64,000 nucleotides of DNA from Phallus indusiatus. Taxonomy: Eukaryota > Basidiomycota > Agaricomycetes > Phallales > Phallaceae. Positions 46,706 through 56,966 of this stretch are shown piece after piece. Numbering within the stretch: the first letter of the stretch is position 1; each line of letters begins with the position of its first letter. The position numbers were made by a program, and so were the translations under genes. The DNA lies in assembly GCA_027605045.1 (NCBI GenBank), contig JAQFWX010000013.1:310001-374000 (forward strand), in the 5' to 3' direction. Under the pieces are notes generated by a model. The model saw nothing but the letters and a program-made list of their open reading frames with translations, had not been told where the DNA came from and did no database searches.

Positions 46706-47933
46706 TCCAAACGCGACCTCGATTTGCACGATAGCTTTCCGTTGATGCCTGATTGTTGTCTTGGAAATCCTCGGATAGTTTCGCCAACTCACTCGCCGAG
46801 CGCTGGCACACTGACGTCGCGCCTCAGAGGAAGTAGACTGCGGAGGTACTGGCACAGTACCAGCATTTTGTCGAGCTCGCGGGTGCTAAGGCTCATTGCA
46901 CGTCGCGCTCACCAATGTCCGTCATCACTCTCGGGCTAGGAGAAGTCCTAGCGTCAGGTGAGTTATTTGGTGCATTCTGTACTTGGACGCGTTATACTCA
47001 CGTCCGTGGCTGCGGATGCAACTATGTTGTTCTCATCAGACCTTTTCTTCGTTCTTTTCACGGTTCCGCCCTACCACTTATGAAACACTGAGATACAGTC
47101 TCATATCACTAGCAGCACTCTTAGTGGCCGCGCCCGAGTCCGAATTCGCCGAGAAAGAGCATGGTCTTGTTCTCACAGGTCGGCTCCCGGTCCTCAACCT
47201 ATGTACCACGAACATTCTCCTTGGGAGCGAGACGAGACAGGAAAAAGAGGAAAAAGATCAGTAACTGGCCTCGGCTTGTTCGGGGTTTCCCTCGATGTTG
47301 ATCCCGACATTGAAATTTGAATATAGAGCAAATCTGGAGAAGAATTGAAATTTTTCAAAGCTGTATCACGATCTGAGACCATCTTCGTACCGGCTTCCAT
47401 ACTTGTTAACTACGCCCGCAGGCGTTAAAATCGTAGTTGAATTGAATCTCAATGCGTCGTCAGATGGATCAATATTTACTCACATTTCAATAGTGCCTCA
47501 GTTCCATGTTCTTAATATGTATGCAAATCTCCATCACTTTCATTATGACCCATCAAACTCAATCCAATTCTTCGGACCGTCACCCCCTTTTTCAACATCC
47601 ATCTGAAAGTTTTCGGGTCGAAAACCTGTCAGTTTCACTCTTCACCGCCCTCATAATCACACGCAAATCGCAGGCCATCATGACAAACGAGATCTAAAAT
47701 CCCACCTAATTCCCACTTGGCTGGTCATTGAGGTCATCGCGTACCACTGAGGTGGTTTAGGGCAAATATGCCTCAAGAAAGTTGAACTGAAGCCTGTTCG
47801 CATAACTAAATCCGTCTCTTTCGGATGCTGAAACAAGGGACCACGAGGTTTTTGACTAACATCAACATGAACAAAGGTATGTATGCATGTCTTCGCAGTT
47901 TGAGATGAGATGTTTCAGCTTAAGCTAGGACCA

Positions 47934-47940
47934 TATAAAA
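47934..47940 (+). promoter_or_regulatory. TATA box of DUF6533 copy C3
   Basis: TATAAAA lies 96 bases upstream of the ATG at 48030, in the context conserved with the other copies. Confidence 0.5.
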
Positions 47941-48029
47941 GACTACCTTAGAATTATGGTTGTTAGCACTCGCACTCGTGGTTCATCTCGTCTCTACAAC
48001 CCTCAAGGCTTCACTGTCCAGCTGCCACA

Positions 48030-49506
48030 ATGGTTGGCACAGTAATAGACACTCACACGTTGATTGGGCCCGTCACGACAATCCTTGATGCGACCGAGCT
48101 TCGCACCACAGATTGGAACATAGGTATTTTAAGTGCTTTGAAAGAAATTGTATCTCCGTTAATGTTTTTTCATTTTTTTTAAAAAAGCGGCTTCGGTTAC
48201 ATTTCTATTTTGGGATATGATGTTATTATTTGATAGAGAGGTATCGTTTCATTGACATAATGTTTCTCATTACTCGCCGTTGAGACTAATTCTCATTATT
48301 ATTTAGGTGCAATACATCTGGAAGTAAGAATATTGCACGAAGATATGTCTATGCTATGTTATAACCAAAATTTTCAAGACCCAAATTCTCCCTGATCACT
48401 GCTGTGTTTGGTGTCGTGCGTCTGTGCGCTGTGGCACTGAGTATGTACGTCCTTGATGAGTGTTATTGTTATTCATCAAAGGAGTTTCATTTATGTATAT
48501 TCATAGATTATACTTCGCAGTCGGTGTCGGGGTATTTAACTTGACAGATGACATATGCAAGCATATACTCTGGTTTCAATCATTGTCCGCCCTCGTCCTG
48601 TCCACAGCGTCAGACATACTATTGATATCTCGTGGTATGTCTCATTAAAAAAAACAATAAACCCGAAAACACTACATTTTCTGAAACGTTCTAGTCTATG
48701 CTTTTTACGGGAGAAACAAGGCGCTACTTGTATCTCTTTGTGTTTTTGAAGCTATAGCATTTATCGCCGTCCTCTGCACAATCATAATAGTCGTGCCTAA
48801 AGTCCACCTGATTCCTAGCCCGTTTCCTTCCCAACTCCACATCGGAGGTTGTGTATCATTGTTTTTCCCGAGTTTTATACCAAATATCTGGTACGATATT
48901 TGTGCACCTGTAATTCAACACATAACATTATGCATTATTTTACAGGATTCCAATCCTTTGTGTACAGACTGTGCTTTTCGGTCTAGCCGGAGGACGACAC
49001 CTTTACCTACAATGGAAGAACCGGATGACGATTAGTAGACTTTATTATACTTTTATTCGGGATGGTATCTGGTGCTTTTTCGTGCTTTTCGGTACGCTAT
49101 TTCATAACGCTCATCTTGCCAAACTGACAAAATCATCGTCAGTTATTTACCTGCTGTGTATAGTTGGAGTTGAATTGAGCAATATATTTGGTTTAATCTC
49201 CTTCTAGTAAGAACAGGCTCCGCCATACATATTTAAATTCAAACTCATAATATACTATAGCTGGTGTTTTCCGCTCGTTGGAGCATGTGTTAGTACCTCT
49301 ATCCTTGTTTTGAAGCCATGATAACTCATCTCAGTCCACATCATTAGACATCTCGCTTGATCCTTAACCTACGCTCTGCCAACCGCGAAGACTTTTCAGC
49401 TGACGCTCCGAACACGGATACGAAAATGGACTTTACAAAGCCACCTACGGTGGGAGTCAATACTACGGCGGATATCGCCCAAAGTAATACCCACGTAGAG
49501 GTTTGA
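48030..49506 (+). CDS. DUF6533 domain multi-pass membrane protein, copy C3
   Basis: The ten-exon layout is the same as in C1, with all donor and acceptor sites kept. It starts MVGTVIDTHTLIGPV. The domain reads AASVTFLFWDMMLLFDREV, then QYIWKPKFSLI, with ILYFAVGVGVFNLTDD, DILLISRVYAFYGRNKALL, IWIPILCVQTVLFGL, IRDGIWCFFVLF and SRLILNLRSANRED, ending SNTHVEV with a stop at 49,504-49,506. It differs from C1 and C2 by many substitutions, mostly conservative, and has a shorter tail. It forms the left arm of the palindrome with C4. No break is seen, so it is likely functional. Confidence 0.86.
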
Positions 49507-49640
49507 GTATTGCAGAAACGATATCATTATGAATTGATTATGACAACTTATGCAACTTGAATTCATTCAATGCTGATGTGTATGTATGATAAATTATTAT
49601 TAAATCATTGTATTGAAATTTTCACAATGTATAATTTGAA

Positions 49641-49916
49641 CGTGCAATACTGAGATTAATGGCGTCGGATATAATCTGGGCACGGCGTCGGTCGTCATTC
49701 TCAAGTCAGTTTGTCAAAATCTCGACATCATTTGTACGACCGCCCGCGAGAAAGACGGGCGCTTTTAGTTCTGGTTCGCGTCTTTCACATCGAAAGACTA
49801 GAGGAGGCCCACGCCAATTCCCTTGCATGAACTCAATCTGAGTCTGATTTTGGCGCATGTATAAAATTTATTTTTACCTTTTTTTTCTACAATTTTCTTT
49901 TTGTATTTATTTTTTG
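49641..49916. other. Palindrome spacer
   Basis: 276 bases between the arms. Its stretch 49,733-49,800 ('gcccgcgagaaagacgggcgcttttagtt...cacatcgaaag') is a direct copy of 52,988-53,076, where a further 25 bases are present. The rest is A/T-rich with no gene. Confidence 0.55.
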
Positions 49917-49968
49917 TGCATTGTGAAAATTTCAATACAATGATTTAATCATAATTTATCATACATAC

Positions 49969-50056
49969 TGATACGTGCGCCTCAGGAGCGAACAGGGAAG
50001 GAAAGGGAATCAACGGATGTGACTAATCTCTGCGTAGCCTGTTTCCGCAAGCAACA
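49969..50056. mobile_element. Internally deleted copy of the TG...CA element
   Basis: It starts TGATACGTGCGCCTCAGG and ends GCAAGCAACA, matching both ends of 1,475-1,785 but lacking about 220 internal bases. ATAC flanks both sides (49,965-49,968; 50,057-50,060). The left palindrome arm has the empty site with a single ATAC ('catacatacacatcag' in reverse complement), which proves an insertion. Confidence 0.82.
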
Positions 50057-50151
50057 ATACACATCAGCGTTCAATGAATTCAACTCGCATAAATTGTCAT
50101 AATCAGTTCAGAATGATATCGTTTCTGGCATTCTGCAATACTCAAACCTCC

Positions 50152-51624
50152 ACGTGGGTACTCTGGGTGATATTCACCGTAGTATTGACTCCCACCGTCG
50201 GTGGCTTCGTAAAGTCCATTTTCGTATCCGTGTTCGGAGCGTCAGCTGAAAAGTCTTCGCGGTTCGCAGACCGTAGGTTAAGGATCAAGCGAGATGTCTA
50301 ATGATGTGGACTGAGATGAGTTAACATGGCTTCAAAACAAGGACAGAGGTACTAACACATGCTCCAACGAGCGGGAAACACCAGCTATAGTGTATTATGA
50401 GTTTGAACTTAAATATGTATAGCGGAGTCATGTATACTCACTAGAAGGAGATTAAACCAAATATATTGCTCAATTCAACTCCAACTATACACAACAGGTA
50501 AATAACTGACGATGATTTTGTCAGTTTGGCATTGAAGGTGAGCGTTATTCATGGGAATAGCATACCGAAAAGCACGAAAAAGCACCATATACCATCCCGA
50601 ATAAAAGTATAATAAAGTCGGCTAATCGTCATCTGATTCTTCCATTGTAGGTAAAGATGTCGTCCTCCAGCTAGACCGAAAAGCACAGTCTGTACACAAA
50701 GGATTGGGATCCTGTAAAACCATGTATAATGTTATTCTCATGTTGAATTACAGGTGCTAATGCAATCATCGTACCAGATATTTGGTATAAGACTCGGGAA
50801 AAACAATGATATACAGCCTCCGATGTGCAGTTAGGAAGGAAAGGGGCTAGGAATCAGGTGGACTTTAGGCAGGACTATTATGATTGTGCAGAGGACGGCG
50901 ATAAATGCTATAGCCTCAAAAACACAAAGAGATATAAGTAGCGCCTTTTTTCTCGCGTAGAAAGCATAGACTAGAACATTTCAGAAAATGTAGCGTTTTC
51001 GGGTTTATCGTTGTTTTAAGGACACATACCGCGGGATATCAATAGTATGTCTGACGCCGTAGACAGGACGAGGGCGGATAATGATTGAAACCAGAGTATA
51101 TGCTTGCAAATATCATCTGTCAAGTTAAATATGCCGACACCGACTGCGAAATATAATCTATGGGTATACATAGATAAGACTCCTTTGATGAATAACACCC
51201 AAGCTCAGGCTCTCAAGGACGTACATACTCAGTGCCACAGCGCACAGACGCACGACACCAAACACAGCAGTAATCAGGGAAAATTTGGATCTAAGAAATT
51301 TTGTTTACAACATAGCATAGACAGCCTTATCTTCATGGAATATTCTTACTTCCAGATGTATTGCACCTAAATAATAATGAGGATTAGACTTAAGCATTGA
51401 GTAACGTATGCAATAAACGATACCTCTCTGTCATATAGTAACAGCATATCCCAGAACAAAAATGTAACGGAAGCCGCTTTTGAGAAACAGTGAACGTTCA
51501 AAGATTTTTTTAAAGGGTCTGTTAAAATACCTATGTTCCAATCTATGGTACGAAGTTCATTTGCTTGAAGAGCCGCCGTGATGGATCCAGTCAGTCTGTG
51601 AGTGTCTATTACTTTGCCAATCAT
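50152..51624 (-). pseudogene. DUF6533 copy C4 with in-frame nonsense codon
   Basis: All exons of the C1-C3 model can be found in order on the minus strand: MIGKVIDTHRLTG, AASVTFLFWDMLLLYDREV, QYIWKSKFSLI, ILYFAVGVGIFNLTDD, DILLISRVYAFYARKKALL, IWIPILCVQTVLFGL, IRDGIWCFFVLF, SRLILNLRSANRED and the tail end THVEV (stop 50,152-50,154). In the sixth exon the codon CAA of the FPSQLHIGG motif is TAA (50,831-50,833), a single C-to-T change. This removes the last three or so helices. Splice sites and the TATA box are intact, so the loss is recent. A truncated product of about 180 residues is possible. Confidence 0.85.
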
Positions 51625-51689
51625 TGTAGCAGCTGGACGGTGGAGGGATCGTAGAGACGAGACGACCACGAGTGCGTTCTAACGTAGCC

Positions 51690-51696
51690 TTTTATA
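51690..51696 (-). promoter_or_regulatory. TATA box of DUF6533 copy C4
   Basis: TATAAAA on the minus strand lies about 66-72 bases upstream of the ATG at 51624, shorter spacing than in C1-C3 because of small deletions. Confidence 0.45.
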
Positions 51697-52641
51697 TTGT
51701 CCTAGCTTAAGTTAAAACGTCTCATTTCAAGCTACAAGACAGCATGTATACAAACCTTTGTTCATGTTGATGTTAGTCAAAAAACTCGTGGTCCCTTGTT
51801 TCAGCATCCAAAAGAGACGAGCGAACAGGCTTCAAATCTTGAAATGAAGTCTTTATTGAGGCATATTTGCCTAAACCATCTCAGTGGTACGAGATTGACT
51901 CAATGGCCGGTCGAGGTGGAATTTTTACATCTGGTGTGTCGTGACGACGTGCGATTTTTGCATGTGATCGTGAGCGGTGAAAAGTGAAACGGGCGGGTTT
52001 GGACCCGAAACCTTGAGAGATGAATGTTGAGAAAGGTGGCGACGGCCTGAAGATTAGATTGGGTTTGGTGGACAATAATGAAGGTGATGGAGATTTATTT
52101 ACATATTGAGAGCATGGACTGAGGCTCTATCGAACTGTGACGTATCTGACGACGCAATGAGATTCAATTCAGCTACGATTTCAACGTCGGTGGGCACAGT
52201 TAACAAGCATAGAAACGAGTACGAAAATAGTCCCACATCGTGATACAGCTTAAAAATTTTGGTTTACCCGCAGATTCACTCTTGATTCAATGTCCGGATC
52301 AACTGAGGGAAACTTGAGGGAAACCCCCGAACAAGCCGAAATCAGTTACAACACTGATCTGTTTATTCTTTCTCCTATAAGTATATCCCTGTCTCGTCTC
52401 GCTCGAGAGAATGCTCGTGGTGAGAACAAGCCTGCCGGAGCGGGCGGGCTCTTTCTCGATGAATTCGGACTGAGACGCGGCCACTAGGAGTGCCGCTGTG
52501 GTGTGCAGTGACATGAGACTGTATTTCGAGTATTCATAAGTGCATCAGTGGTAGGGGTGGGACGAAGGGCGTGAAAAGAACGACAGAAAGGTCTGATGAA
52601 AAACGTCTACTAGCCCGAGAGTGAATCATGATGCATGATGC

Positions 52642-52932
52642 ATGATGACGGACATTGGTGAGCGTGACGTGCAATCCGCGAGCTCGACAGAATGTTGGTG
52701 CTGTGTCAGCACCCTCGCAGTCTACTTCCTCGATGTGCGACGTCGGCGCCAGCATTCGGCGAGTGAGTTGGCGATAAAAGCTCTCAGGAGTCAAGACGAG
52801 AAGCTATCCGGGGATTTCCAAGACGACAATCAGGCATCAACGGAAAGTTATCGGGCAATCGAGGTCGTGTTTGAAGACAAACATTTAAGCCGTGCGGCGA
52901 TAATCAAATCTTTCACGATGCAAAGGGAATAA
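52642..52932 (+). other. Open version of the weak frame divergent from DUF6533
   Basis: A 96-codon frame with HSASELAIKALRSQDEKL then DFQDDNQASTESYRAIE, related to 17,260-17,589 (minus). I do not recognise it. Its helical, charged composition suggests a coiled-coil piece. In the C2 block the frame is closed by a stop, so function is doubtful. Confidence 0.25.
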
Positions 52933-54107
52933 AAATATGTACTAGATAGGACGCTTGCATCGGAGAGGGGAATGATTATTTGCACGGCTGCCCGCGGGAG
53001 AGACGGGTGAAGCTCTCGTCAAAAGGAACCGGGCGCTTTTAGTTCCAGTTCGTGTCTTTCACATCGAAAGCTAACCGAATTACATAACGCGCTTTAGCTT
53101 CAAAAAATACCCGCGACCAACCCGCGACGACGAGCGGGAGCGGGAGCATGAAACTCTTCTTATCCCCAGTAACGACGCGGGCATATGAATGTTGAAACAG
53201 AAATCTTATTTTCCAGCGGATGCATTCAAGGGTTCCCACATAGCTCTTAGCAACGCTTTCATGCGAGAGCACTTGTTCTCACCTAATGCTAATTCTTTTG
53301 TCTCAATCTAATCTGACTAATGTGAGCTGAGTCTATCGTCAGAATTTCGCGTTACCCAATCAGGTCGTCGAACATTGGCCGAGACACCACGAGAATAAAA
53401 GAAACTCGCATGGGATCGTGTGCCCGAGGTCGGCGGTTCGTTGATGCATATGCGTCGAACATCTTCCGCGATAGTTTCTTACGATATTATGTTTAGATCA
53501 TTCAGATCATGCGACTGATCAATTGGAATATCGTGGAGCAATGGGAATCGTATTAAGAAGGACAGAACATAGTCGGCTTCAACAGACTTGGGTACTACCT
53601 AGTGGCTTTCGGTATGTTAATTTATCGGAGGCCATCTTGAAATGTACAGCTTTCGAGCCTGAGTCTTTGTTCAAGAACAATTTCTCCTGATAGGTTCTTT
53701 TCTTTATCCCGTTGCCATTAACCATTCATAACCTTTGTTTGATAGTACTGTGAGTTACCTTGGATCAGGTAAAATCCGCTGGCTTCCGTTATCGTTCGTT
53801 ATATCCAAGTCATACTATGTTTATTTCAATTACTAACTGCGAATAGTCTTTTGTTCTATTACCTTGTATGTACATCTTTATCTTTGTTCTGCCTCCTTTA
53901 TCGTGCTGCAAATTAATCTCCTTTGTCAGTTCACATTTCTTTGTCTACTACTCGGTCTTTTTCGGAGGAAGCATTTGACCAGATCGCCCTATTTAACCCG
54001 TGTACTACATGTTTCATTCGCCCACTACTCGAGACTACCATTCTCTCTCAGTATTCCTATCTCAACCTTTGTTTTTCTGAACTACGCCTTCTTCCAAATC
54101 AGCAAAA
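52933..54107. other. Right flank of the palindrome and upstream region of E2
   Basis: No gene is called. 52,988-53,076 is the direct copy of the spacer stretch. From about 53,100 the sequence is shared with the upstream side of E1. It ends in a pyrimidine-rich leader before the E2 ATG, like that before E1. Confidence 0.45.
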
Positions 54108-55465
54108 ATGGACGAAGATACCAATCATCATGCTACATCCAACCCATCGTCTTCTTTCCAAAGCAACAGCGAAACTGTTTCCGCCAACGTAACGCCCTGC
54201 GAACACCTCATAAAAGATCCGAGCTCCGACAAACCCCCCAAACCCGATGTTGTTCGAACAGTTCAAACACCAATTCCAACCCGTCCAAATCCTCAAATCG
54301 TTTCGATTAGGACGGTTGTATATGAAGGGCAAAAGGATGATCTGCAAGACTTATTCAAAGACATAATTCACCGGAAAGATGCAGCGGCACTGGCAGCTCA
54401 ACGGCGGCGCACCGATCGGCCTTTGCCTGTTTCGACCTCAGTCGAGGCCACAAATCCTTCACTCATACCTAAAGTGGGTTCTGTTCTTTCTCGAGCTAAA
54501 TCAATAGTACTAACTTGAAACCATAGTCGGCGATAAAGCCAAGTCCACCACTAGTTCGACACCGATCGCGGCAGTACCACCCCACGCAGGCTCCCAGTGA
54601 TCCCACAATGGATAATCAGGATCGAGCTGCTTCCCAACCTCGTCATGACGATTCTATTCAATCCGAGCATACTTCCACGGCTAGGAAATTTCAGATTACG
54701 CTTGAACAGATGCAGATGATTCCGCTCTTCCGGGGCGATATCAACGAAGACGGAAACGAGTGGATTCTGAACGCGAATAAAGCTTTTTGCGCATGGGGAT
54801 GGGAAGAGAATAATATGTTGAAGTGCAACTACATTCGTCACTGTCTGCGGGATCGCGCTTTAGTCAACTACCAAAAGCTATTCGACGATGAGACGAAGAA
54901 GAACTGGGAGGCGTTTGTCGTTCATTGGAGAGCTGTCTATCCCCCTTCGACGCCTACCGCAACACAAACCGCCAACCCTATGGCAGCGTTTCTGGAGTTT
55001 CACAAACTGAGGCTTGACCCTAGACGGCTTTCGGAGAAGGTGCACACGGACGATGGAAAGGTGAACTGGGAAGTGCACGACTTCGCTCGCAAACTGCTCC
55101 AAGTTGGTGCGAATGTTTCTTGCGTTTCTAGTCTTGGGAGAGGCATGATGGCGTACCTATGGCTTCCCTCAAACGTGCGGGAGGAACTGCCGATATATGA
55201 TCCTCGTACGGAGCCCACTTTGCAACGGCTATGCAAGGATTTGGCTTCTTTGGACTGCACACGCTTCGCTGACAAATCAAAAGAGAAAGAGTCTCGGATA
55301 ACTGTTAACTGGCAGTGGCTTTGGACGAGAGCAACACTCTTTTGTACGAATGTTCTGGCAGTCGTTGCTGGTATTTTTATATTTGGTGTGTATTGTTATT
55401 TAATCTTTCGTTTGTTGTTTCCTGAATATGGGTTTTTTGAAGTCTTTTTAATGCGTGATCTTTGA
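54108..55465 (+). CDS. E2: Gag-like protein with C-terminal membrane anchor
   Basis: Two exons: 54108 to about 54,474, and from about 54,529 to 55465, joined by an intron gtgggttctg...aaaccatag, needed here because the unspliced frame stops. The N-terminus is diverged from E1. The core is nearly identical: QMQMIPLFRGDINEDGNEW, then AFCAWGWEENNMLKCNYI, then KNWEAFVVHWRAVYPP. The C-terminal helix reads TLFCTNVLAVVAGIFIFGV and is followed by a longer hydrophobic tail than in E1. No other retroelement domains are nearby. Strong conservation of the core against loose ends suggests selection on the Gag-like domain in both copies. Confidence 0.7.
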
Positions 55466-55866
55466 CAACCAAACTTTGACGGGTTTGGTTGGTTGGTTCA
55501 ACCGGCTATGTTGATCAAAATATCGTGATGAAGTACGCTTATTTGATATTCTACCGTTCATGTGTTAGTCTCAACGACTATATATAATCTAAGTTATATT
55601 TTGCTGGGTTCAGTCGACTCATTTAATACAAAGCTCCAAATCTAGATATTTATTGTCACTTAAACAAGTGGGCGGCGCTGAGTAAATAAATATAGCAAAT
55701 GGCTGAGAAAACTTTCATGGGACTTTGAACTCGAGCTCGACGCGACAACGATTTTTGTCTTTATAGTGAACAGTCATGATTTCAAGGAGAATACAGCCAC
55801 TACAATAGTGGCGCGTTCCTATAGCTGAAATTTTAAGAATCTGACTGTGTTTTCAGTAAGTACTAG
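55466..55866. other. 3' region of E2
   Basis: No gene is seen. It is a diverged counterpart of the region downstream of E1. Confidence 0.4.
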
Positions 55867-56061
55867 GTGAAAGTTTCATCAGGTGGTATACTGACTTTGT
55901 ATATCTCCCCGTTCAAGTTGTTTTCATCATCAGCTGCCTCCATATTCAATAGTGCTATGTACGTCGCCGGCGCCGTTGCAAGCGCAGCAAATGAGGCAGC
56001 TTCGGACCTCTTCAAGGTTTGTCACGGGAACAACCTCGAAGCCATAGTGAATTCACTGTAA
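55867..56061 (+). pseudogene. Fragment of the Ser/Thr-rich secreted protein gene
   Basis: The reading SSAASIFNSAMYVAGAVASA then ANEAASDLFK matches AVSIFSDATSAVVSEATEAA in exon 3 of the gene at 60,957-61,786, with a small insertion. Signal-peptide exon and C-terminal exons are absent. It is a lone exon relic 5 kb from the intact gene. Confidence 0.6.
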
Positions 56062-56966
56062 TTATGTCGGATGTGATGCATGTGATAGTAAGGCATCACA
56101 CGCGTGACGTCTAGTTGTATGTAACCTCAACTTGATTGATTTTGATTACGCTTCTCAAGTTAGCGGGTTCTGACAGTTCTACCCTAACCCCACTTCTCCG
56201 GCTTCCTTCGGAGGTGATAAGAGGTGGTAGCGACTCTGATTCAACTTCGAACGGCGCGAGCATGTTCTACTAACGACAAAATTATACGATCCGTGCCAGT
56301 GCGTCCCCAAACCTTTTTGGGAACCAGTACTGCGGCCTATCTTAACGAGTAAAGCATTGGCTGATCATGCCAATTACGTTCCGAGAAACCACAGAACCCA
56401 CGCGATTCCGACGGTCGAGTTGCTCTTAGGCCCGCTCAAATTTTCTGGGCTCAGAAGGCCTCCAAGACTCCAAGACACTTCTGCAATGTCGAACATCCAC
56501 CATCACACCAGAGATGATATAAACACGCAAAAGCACTATGTAACGGCCTGCTCTGAAATCCCCTAATTTTTGTCTATTGTTCAATACTTTAAGTGCTCTG
56601 ACGATACCAATGCTACCTTCAGCTGTTTATGGGTAAAATTGGGATGCTAATACATAGCACCATGTGCGTTTTAAGGTTCTTCATATTTAATCAGTGATAA
56701 TGCCAGTTCTTAATTAATTATATCGTGACGTCTCTTCTTTCAAATTCGGAGACGGCGAGTCGGAAGTGGATTAGCTGCCCGGTGAAAGATATGTACCTTG
56801 GCAATATAACGCTCATTCTTTCCGTGATTCTCAAGCGGCGTTGACACCTTTTCATTGTATATAGTGCGAATTCACAGGTTCAACATATATAAACCCGGCC
56901 TCAGCCCGTATTCCGAGGCCAGCTACTACTCACTTCCAATTAAACGATCCCAACACTGCTATATCA
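56062..56966. other. Upstream region of the P450 gene
   Basis: No gene is seen. The P450 core promoter lies at its end (see 56,886). Confidence 0.4.
56886..56893 (+). promoter_or_regulatory. TATA box of the P450 gene
   Basis: TATATAAA lies 81 bases upstream of the chosen ATG at 56967. Confidence 0.5.

Larger units (their letters stand above)
46706..49640 (+). repeat. Left arm of a 3-kb imperfect palindrome
   Basis: The arm holds the divergent weak frame, a TATA box and DUF6533 copy C3. Its reverse complement occurs at about 49,917-52,880. The arms are clearly alike over their whole length, in coding and non-coding parts, with many substitutions and small indels. The inner edge is sharp: 'gaaattttcacaatg' at 49,614 faces 'cattgtgaaaatttc' at 49,919. 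Confidence 0.85.
49917..52880 (-). repeat. Right arm of the 3-kb imperfect palindrome
   Basis: The inverted counterpart of 46,706-49,640, carrying the broken DUF6533 copy C4 and an open version of the divergent weak frame. It is interrupted by the 88-base TG...CA element at 49,969-50,056, which the left arm lacks. Confidence 0.85.

Noticed and set aside
50074..50301. Hydrophobic plus-strand frame of 75 codons
   Set aside because: It is antisense to the last exons of the DUF6533 C4 copy; the coding strand with SRLILNLR is clearly the minus strand here.
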